Assembly (NCBI GenBank): GCA_013398295.1
Contig: VZSF01006781.1
Location: forward strand, 1-64,000
Source: Chionis minor
Lineage: Eukaryota > Chordata > Aves > Charadriiformes > Chionididae
Reading direction: 5' to 3'
DNA: 64,000 nt
The position numbers were made by a program, and so were the translations under genes. Of this stretch, positions 27,081-64,000 are shown in pieces (position 1 is the first letter of the stretch; every line of letters starts with the position of its first letter). The notes under the pieces were generated by a model. That model did no database searches, was not told the DNA's origin, and saw nothing but the letters and a program-made list of their open reading frames with translations.

Positions 27081-27342
27081 TTTAATTACAGAAAAATAGG
27101 TCTTTAATGTCATCTCAGATATTATTTTAGACAAGCATTTTTAGTATGATAGTCCATGAAAAACAAATGCATACACTATGGAAGTTAAGAGCTCTCACTG
27201 AAGTCACCATAACATAGAAAGTTGTAGTTGAACAAAGCTTCCTATCTAGTTGAACTTCAGCAGCCATCATTGCACACAGGTAAGTTCCTTTAAAAGGTTT
27301 GGTTTAAAATAAGTTAATTTCAATGTCTGGAGGGAAAGGCAC
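27081..27342 (-). other. NSMAF: NSMAF 3' UTR with candidate poly(A) signals
   Basis: Sequence downstream of the NSMAF stop on the - strand. No AATAAA is present in the nearest kilobase, but ATTAAA variants occur at 27103-27108 and 27081-27086 (- strand), about 240-260 nt after the stop. One of these is the likely signal. The UTR end is inferred. Confidence 0.5.
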
Positions 27343-55829
<28,487 letters not shown>

Positions 55830-58800
55830 TTATTTATTCAAGAAGAAAACACCATAAAAGTTAGTATTCTTAATAAAATATAATAAATGTTTGGGAAGTC
55901 TTCACTGATTTCTGTGCCGTGCCCCACACTTTGAGAACAAATTAATTTAAATTAACTTTTTAAAAGAATAAACCCATATGGAAGACTTGAGTACAGACAA
56001 GATGATCAATTGATGCTCTTCCAACATATATAAGGCTAGAAGTCTGATTCTGTTCACGTGTCTCAGGTGGGAATTATCCTAACATAGCCAGACTTCCCCC
56101 TCCCCCCCCCAGTAAACATTCGTTTACCCCTGATCGGTGTATGCCAGTCAAAATATGAAACGACACAAAAGGAGGGGCAGGAACCAATTGCTTGGAATGG
56201 AGGAGATTAGTTCCAAATTACAATGGTCCAAAGTGTTAAGTAACACGGCCATGGTTTTTACAACACAGCTGGGTCACTCAATGGATGCCCTCTGAGGAAC
56301 CATTGCCTTCCACTCCAACCACTCTTCTGCAGTTCCTCTTCACCAGCGCCTGTCCAACCCCACAGGGAGCCTGTTTATGGACTAATCCAATACATAACAA
56401 ACGTCAACAAGGAAAAATATAAAACAAAATTGAAGTCTTCTGAAGCATTTAATTGCAGGATCATAGTAATGCCAGTGCTGGTACGAGGTAAGTGCAAATA
56501 GGCTTGACTAAATGTAACATGAAACTGTGTTCTCTAACAACTTAAACTGCTGCAAGTGATTGAAATTCACCAACTTTACTAACAGGGTGAACACACAGTC
56601 ACACATGTGTTTCAGCTGTGGGGAATAACAGTGGGTATTGGCACAGCAGGAGAAGCAGAAACATTTTATACCACTTCAGTTGGAAGTACAACAGCTCGTT
56701 CATGTGCAGCGCTGGCCTGATCTGCAGAAGTACTTGGTATTTATTCACACCCACGCTTTGGGCTTTTTGTACTGTGTTTGTGATGTGCTTCACAAGAAAC
56801 GTCCGTGACAATGCTAATAAACGCCAAGTGTCCCCAGAGCAGTATTCAAATAGCAGTAAACGTGTCAAGAGTTCACCACATGAACTGAATGTATTGAATA
56901 GCCTGCTCGTTAAGAAAGCATATTTCACAATAGAAAAGCCAGCTTTATTGGAAAATACATCTTGTTCACCTAAGATCTGTGTTGTGTCTCTTATATTAAA
57001 CAGAACGTAACAATAAAGGTTTACTGTAACTACAAGTAACAGTGGGTCCATATACTCAAAACTGCTTGTGTCTCCAAGACATTTTGTCCTAACATTCTAC
57101 TGCTTTTTCAAAACAGCATTATCTTTACCTCTTCTCTCTTGAAAGAAGATATTTTATGATGCCATTATGAAACAACTGATATTAAAGTGTTAGAAAACAT
57201 ATGAGTTAGAATATTCTATGCCATACAAAAATCCTTAAGAAAATTCAACACAAATCTTGAGAAGTCTCTTCAGCCTCTGCCCCAGTTGCTGTTATTGTAT
57301 GGTTCTTGAATATCCCCAGTTTCCAACAGAGTTTTAGGGGCTTTGCCTTCATGTATCCATTCTCAGAAGACATAACTTCAGTTGCCTTCTGTTTCTCACA
57401 GAAGTCTGTTCTTCAAACTTACTGCCACCTATAAAAGCATGTCCTATCAATAGGTATAAACTGAATTTCCAAGTTTCTGAGGCCTTGGTGCCTTTAAATG
57501 CACCAAATAATTCTTTTCATATTTATTTTGATCATTCACCTTAAAGAAGCTGAAATAGAAGGTCCTGCTCTATATTTTGAGGAAAAAATCTTCACTAGGA
57601 ACAGCCTACAAGCCAAAGGGAAGTGGAGTATGAAACCACAGCAGCTTCCACACAGTTACCATTAAATCCCATTTTTCAACACATCATCCAGTTGAAATCA
57701 TCTGGGACAAACCTAAAATTTCTGGGATTTTGCAATCTCAAATATAGCAAGTCCTATCACATTTTGATCAAAATATTTTCAGTAAAGTTATGCTAGGATT
57801 TATAAAGACCAATTCTCCATCAGCGTATTTTTCTTGCTAGTATATATAAGCATATACATTGAGTTTACTGTCCACAAGTCAAAATATTTAAATAAAAGAA
57901 GTTCAGAGCAAAGGTAATACGTAGATTTGTTTGAAAAAAATCTTCTACTCCCTTTCATTAGGAAACAGATACTATTGCGATAGGGAACAATGAGCTTCAC
58001 AGCAACGGTGTTCATGGCCCTACAAATCTTACAAGAAAACTGGTTATGCCTGGTCAATAGAACTAATACCTGAAACTCTTCATTCTTGGGCTCTTTCCTT
58101 TGTCTCCACCTATTCTTTTGACAAACTCCCCACATTTTTATATTCTTTCTAAATTCAACTGTTGGCAGCACTGGTAATTACAAGACTTCCAAGTTTTTGG
58201 TAAATGCAGAAATCCTTGATATATTAAAGATAAGCAGTGTTTTTACATATATGTTGAATTTACAAAGAAATGCAGAATAATGCTGTTATTCACAGTAACT
58301 ACAACATGCTTACATAACCCAAAATACATAAGCCAAGAGAGTTCTCTTTCAAATTTTTCAGGATAACCATCCCCTAGAAAGTCTTGTACCTTATACTCAA
58401 TGCCTTATGCACCAATTCACTTTCCCAAAATCAGAAGCTGGGGGCTACCAGGAAGGATTTGAGGTGTACTTTCCCTGGCATCATCCCCACTCCTGTCAGA
58501 TGATTTCATTAAAAAAATTAACGCACAACATATGCACAAAAACTCAAGATGATCTCTTCATACAGTCTAACTAGGGACTGCGGGAAATTGTAGGTTTCTT
58601 CCTTTTTAGGTACAGTAATTACTAGCAGCATCCAGTTTACCCTTTTGCTATTAGTCCTTCCGTGTCTTTTCCACACAACTACTCGCTATCCAGTTTTACA
58701 GAGACAGCATCACTGTAGAGCTCCTTGCTGGAGACCAATGACCTCCTGTGCCATAACCTCATGCCCACTTTCTGATCTCAGCTTCACCGGTTTGAAAAAG

Positions 58801-61800
58801 GGTTGTATTGCTGGCAGCTATTAAAGCTTTTTTTCTCCAAATATTGTATGTCAAGTGCATCTTCCACATTTTTTCTTTCCCCTCCCTCAACACTCTCCAC
58901 AACGCCTTCCAGGTGGTTCTGCAGTCTCTCCTAAGCATTTCTGTGCGTGATGCTACTCTCCTAGTTCCAAGTTCATTCAGTCTAACCGCATTTTCCTACA
59001 TTTTCAGGCTGCTAGGAGTCACTTCTGCAGGCAGGGCCAAACATTGAATCTCCACAAATACAATCACCAATCTCTACTCTTCTCAAGCACCCATTGCAAT
59101 TGGGATGAACTTTTCACCTGTCCAAAGTTTGTCACAAAAACTGCACCATTCAAAATTCCACCTTTCGCATCCATAACGTATCCTTCAAACCACGTGATTT
59201 CACTTTTCTGCTTCTTCACCGTAACCAACGAGCATACAATTAAAGATATCATTAGCTAAGAAGAAATACTGTTATTCTTTTTCCTGGAGCCCAACTGCTT
59301 GCATACACATATCAAGTCTATATTTAACTCTTTTTTCATGATACTGCCAGTGTGTTCCAGCTCCCCGGAGCTTTTGGCACCTCCTTTTCTCTTGCTGTTC
59401 TCTCTCAATTGCTCCTGACGGTAGTCCCTCTTACCTGCCTTTCTACAAATACATTTTCAAATTCTAGTTATGCTACTTGAAGTTGAACTCAAATTTTCAG
59501 AATTGCATCTCAACTACTGGCAAACAAAGCTAGACCAGCTCAAGTTACTACTAACTACAAACTTTGGAGATTATGCAGCATGATCTCTGGAATTTCTCAG
59601 CTCATCTCAGTCCTTACAGCTTAAGTACTTAAATTTCATTTGTCTGTGTTAATGATCCATAGGGTTGTCAAAAAAAAAAAGGAAAAGTCAAGTTTCATCA
59701 GATGTTACCAGAGTATTGTCAGAGCTTTTTATCTTCACGAAACAGACTTCTTCCACATAAATAAGTGGAACCACTGATAGTTACTGTATCAACAGGGTCC
59801 CTCTTGAGAGCCAGGACTGCACAGGATGATACTTCAGGCTTGCCAGGAGGTTTAACAGATATTTACAGACACGCAAGGGAACAGATCAGTCTAGGCAACT
59901 GTGGCAAACACAGTGTTGTGAAGGTCTGAAAAAATAGGGAATCAATCACAACAGCTATATAATTAAAGCAATGGGTACCTTCAACATGCAACTAAGCAGT
60001 TGGACTTTAGGCTGTCTTCCAAAGAGCTAAAGAAGGTATGCTAAAGACACTTGTGATATCAAGGTAACTGATAAAACTTACATAGTATCAACTGCTATGT
60101 AGGCCTACGACAGGAATTGGTATACACGCTTAGCATAAATCTAAAATAGTAATTTCATTCTTCTGCTTATGACAGAAGGAAAAAAACCCAACCAAAAAAA
60201 CAACAAATAACAGTAGGGAGAGAATGCATGATACCCTGTATAAGAAACGGATTAAGTCTGTAACAGTTGAGAACTGTATTTTGGTTTTCAGCCACTGAGC
60301 AGCTGTACTGTTCTCTGTGCTGAGTAATTACCAGCACACGCCAAAACCCTATGACTTACCACACTGCCTTGGAAGAACTGCCAGGATCACAAAGCCAATG
60401 TCAAGTCAAGACTAAGTAAGTCTGTTTTCCCAGCCCACCACTCCCCCTTGCTTTCAAGTCTGACTGCAAGACATAAGAAAAACCCCTCAACCTCAGCAAT
60501 TAGTCAAACGTCTTCCAGTGTGAAGGACTGGACAACTTCAATATTGCAATAAAGCAATTGGCTCCCTCCCAAAAAATAAACCTATAAAAAAAAATCTTCT
60601 TCCCCCCCCCCCCAAAAAAAAAAAAAAGGACAACCAATAGTGTTAACTGGGAAATGTACAAAAATACTATCTAAAATGAAAAACATAGGGTTTTTATACT
60701 TTTAAATTATCAACAAGAACTACTATCTGAAAAACACAGTCCTGGTTCCAACACAGTTATATTTTTTAATAAAAAAAGCAAAGGGATCTTCTACATGCAC
60801 CTGCTGCTCTCAAACTTTGTATTCCTGTAATACAGTAATAATAAAATATCAGAATCTATTCTGTTTCAGGCAAACAGAAAAGGATCAAGTTTAAGATATT
60901 TTTCTTAGGATCAGCAAGTGGTTCATTTTAATCCATTTTCAAAATGTAGAACCCAATTTTCACTTGAAACTTACCAAGTATAAATGATTTAACCAGCACT
61001 CATTAAAAAAACCTACTTATAGAAGGGTAATGCTACATCTTCTCTTGGAAAGCAACTCAAATGTGTTGACACAAAATCCTTGGAATCAAGCAATAAAAAA
61101 AAATCACGCCTTAAAGTGTATTACAGGATGTTTTTATGCCGGCTTCCTAATAAGACATACTTTACAGGTTTATGTTCACAACTTTTGTGGACACCATGCC
61201 CTTTAATAGCTCACAACAGACTGATGAAGTTTGTAAGCCACAGTCCCGTCTTCAGGGATCATATACCTTTTGCTCTTGGATATTGAACTTGACTACTTAA
61301 AAAAACCGCAATATATTATTTTGAAAGTGACAGAGAGAGATAAATTAGGCAAGATTTTCTAAGAAAGCTCAAACCCCATGAAAGTACCTGTAAAAGGTGA
61401 AAGCTTGAAAGATGTATAGTTCAACAATCTGGTCTTTATCCTCAAAGTTTCCTCAAGAGCAAACAAGCTTTCAGAAAACTTCTAAGATTATGATTTTTTC
61501 TGAATACATGTGATCATTTGAAAATCAGAACTTATGGAGGAGAAAAAACCCAAAACATCTTCAATAGCTTTCACTGGTCCAACCTAGCCTACCAACTTGT
61601 AACGCCTCAAAAACTATTTACAGTTGTGAAGACAATCCACTTCCGACTGAAAAAGCTGTCACATTAACAGACAGATCAGACCACAAGCTTCCATTCAGAG
61701 CTGTGGAGCTTCCCCAGGACAGGTTTAGTAACCTGAATCAGTCCATGGAAGGCAACACGAAGTACCAGAGATGGTACAACGTGAAGAGGTCAGGGGCAAG

Positions 61801-62057
61801 AACAAGGTGGCCAAGAAGGAGACCTCACCCCTTGGAGGGCAGCAAGCCTGCACAGCAGCTCTGCTGTTAGGGAGGCTGAGAAAGAAGCAATTTCACTTTC
61901 CATGATGAAATTAATTGGTAGCATCACTGCCACCAGGGCAGAGCTTTAGGGTGGGCGGAAGGACACTTAAGTTGCTACAGCTCTGATTTAATACAAAGCA
62001 TGTACCTGAAATCAACGGCAGGAGAAGCTGGGTGGCGGTGTGAAGGGGGAGAAGAAC

Positions 62058-63000
62058 ATAGAATCACAGAATCATCTGTGTTGGAAGGGACCTTTAAGAT
62101 CATCAAGTCCAACCACAAACCTAACACTACCAAAACCACCACTAAACCATATCCCTAAGCACCACATCTACACAGCTTTTAAATATCTCCAGGGATGGCG
62201 ATTGCACCACTTCCCAGTGAAGCCTCTCTTCCAGTATTTGATAACCCTTTCAGCAAAGAAATTTTTCCTAATATCCAATCTAAACCTGCCCAGCACAACT
62301 TGAGGCCATTTTCTCTTGTCCTATCACTTGTTACTTGAGAGAAGAGACCGCCCTCCACCTTCCTACAACCTCCTTTCAGGTAGTTGTAGAGAGCAATAAA
62401 GTCTCCCCTCAGGCTCCTTTTCTCCAGACTAAACAACCCAAGATCCAGCAGCCACTCCTCACAAAACTTGTTCTCCAGATCCTTCACCGGCTTCATTGCC
62501 CTTCTCTGGGCACGCTCCACCACCTCAATGTCTTTGTCATAGTGAGGGGTCCAAAACTGAACACAGGACTCGAGGTGGGTCCTCACCCGTGCTGAGTACA
62601 GGGGGACAATCACTTTCCTAGTCCTGCTATTCTGACACAAACCAGGATTCCCGCAATGCTGCAGGAATACAAACTATTCCTGATACAAACCAGGACGCTG
62701 TTGGCCTTCTTGGCCACCTGGGCACACTGCTGGCTCATATTCAGCTGGCTGTTGACCAACACCCCGAGGTCCTTTTCTGCCAGGCAGCTTTCCAGCCACT
62801 CTTCCCCAAGCCTGCAGCACTGCATAGGGTTGTTGTCACCCAAGTGCAGCACCCAGCACTTGGCCTTGTTGAACCTCACACCATTGGCCTTGGCCCATCG
62901 ATCCAGCCTGTCCAGATCCTTCTGCAGAGCCATCCTACCCTTAAGAGGGTCAACACTCCTGCCCAACTTGGTGTCATCTGCAAACTTACTGAGGGTACAT
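62058..63000 (-). mobile_element. CR1 LINE, 3' part with decayed frames
   Basis: The - strand reads the CR1 3' region: a FADD-type motif near 62975-62990, [40 protein letters not shown] and [20 protein letters not shown]. Frame shifts separate the pieces, and the CR1 3' tail ends at about 62060 (ATAGAATCACAGAATCA on +). 5' truncated near 63000. An older copy than 52138-53176. Confidence 0.92.
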
Positions 63001-63157
63001 GCTAGGTAAGGAAACTCTATTTAATAAACAACTTGCATCGCTGGAAAAACAAATAAATAAATCAGACAACTTGAAAGAACCCAAGGACTTTCCCAAGTCT
63101 GAGACAGAGGGAAGATTTTTCAATCACAGTTGTGCTGTCTGTATGGGGGTGCATGTT

Positions 63158-63207
63158 GGGGGGGGGGGGGGGGGGGGNNNNNNNNNNNNNNNNNNNNNNN
63201 NNNNNNN
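63158..63207. other. G20 run adjoining a 30-N assembly gap
   Basis: Twenty G at 63158-63177 run directly into N at 63178-63207. The gap size is unknown. Sequence on the right resumes with CAGGGAGGTTG. Confidence 0.97.
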
Positions 63208-64000
63208 CAGGGAGGTTGTGAATAACCAGCACAATATAGTCACACCACCACCCTCTGATAAATTCAATGAAGGGCCTAAAAGCTTCTGTGTTGCAACATC
63301 TTCAGTTCCCACACAGTGTTAGACATACACAGAACCTGGCAGAGTAGAGTTAATCTTTTAATAGCGTATGACGGATGTGTTTAAGCTTAAAAGGTAAGCA
63401 ACTATACTTAAGGGGAGAGGTAAATATAACCATGCTAATACAATTTTGCTTGATGACTTATTTCAAATTCTTGTCCCAGAAAAATTACATTAAGAATATC
63501 TGAAAATATGGAAGTGACATGGAAGGTATTTTCTTGTGAAGGGAAACAGTATTGGTTTGAGAAGCAGCTTCAGGGGGAAATGAAAAAAAAAACCAAAACA
63601 AACACACACAAAACCCAAACCAAACAAAAAAGAAAAGGGAAAAAAATGCAAAAAACCCAAACCCAAACCAAGGCACCTTCCCAAGAAAAACAGAACTTAA
63701 TGTACAGCAGCAAAGACATGGTTACCACAGGTAAAGCTGGTAAAATGAACAAAGCAGTGAAGAACTCCGGTTGCTCTTTTCTACATACAAAGTTGAAAGT
63801 GTCTTGTTTATTTTTGCCTTTTTCAAAAGGCTCCCACTTAATTGGCACTTAGAAAAGAGCTGAGGAATATGAGTCAAGAACACACCCAAGACGCATAGGA
63901 AAATGAGGCACGACACTAAAGCAGCAGGAAAATACTTGCAGAACTTCGTGTCCTATGATGTCATTCCCTATACACAAGGTTTGGGAACCCAAATGGCACC

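Noticed and set aside
56599..57051. 150-codon - strand frame with a Leu-rich end, as a gene
   Set aside because: No homology recognised, overlaps another open frame on +, and lies in an intron. Frames of this length are expected by chance in AT-moderate DNA. The flanking repeat is kept as a weak finding instead.

Overview
The window is vertebrate nuclear DNA, almost certainly from a bird. It holds two ordinary multi-exon genes with GT-AG introns, a CpG-island promoter, and five copies of the CR1 LINE typical of bird genomes (with the characteristic 3' end near ATTCTGTGATTCT). There are no operons, CRISPR arrays, tRNAs or rRNAs.

Layout: 1-340 is the 3' end of a CR1 element. 341-6640 is intergenic DNA with no gene I can support. 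About 6640-7560 is a GC-rich CpG island that serves as promoter and noncoding first exon of SDCBP (syntenin-1). SDCBP runs on the + strand. All eight coding exons (11053-22572) were rebuilt by splice sites and reading frame into a 297-residue protein with the N-terminal LYPxL motifs and two PDZ domains. Its 3' UTR ends near 23245. The 3.8 kb from 23246 to 27080 is a convergent intergenic spacer with a CR1 fragment and a poly-C tract. NSMAF (FAN, factor associated with neutral sphingomyelinase activation) follows on the - strand. Thirty consecutive coding exons (27343-55812) join without a frame error into 901 residues ending in a natural stop: N-terminal region, PH/GRAM-like domain, BEACH domain and WD40 propeller. 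The first coding exon, expected to hold about 19 codons, is not seen and should lie beyond the right edge. 55813-64000 is therefore first-intron sequence, with a CR1 element and a 30-N assembly gap.

The two genes are convergent neighbours, the same arrangement as on human chromosome 8q12. They work separately. Syntenin-1 is a PDZ scaffold for syndecans, ALIX and exosome formation. FAN links the TNF receptor to neutral sphingomyelinase. I found no undescribed biological system. The points most worth checking lie in or near NSMAF intron 12: a duplicated splice donor at exon 13, a frame-compatible 75-nt candidate cassette exon, and an unrecognised protein-like open frame. A perfect 73-bp tandem duplication lies in intron 14.
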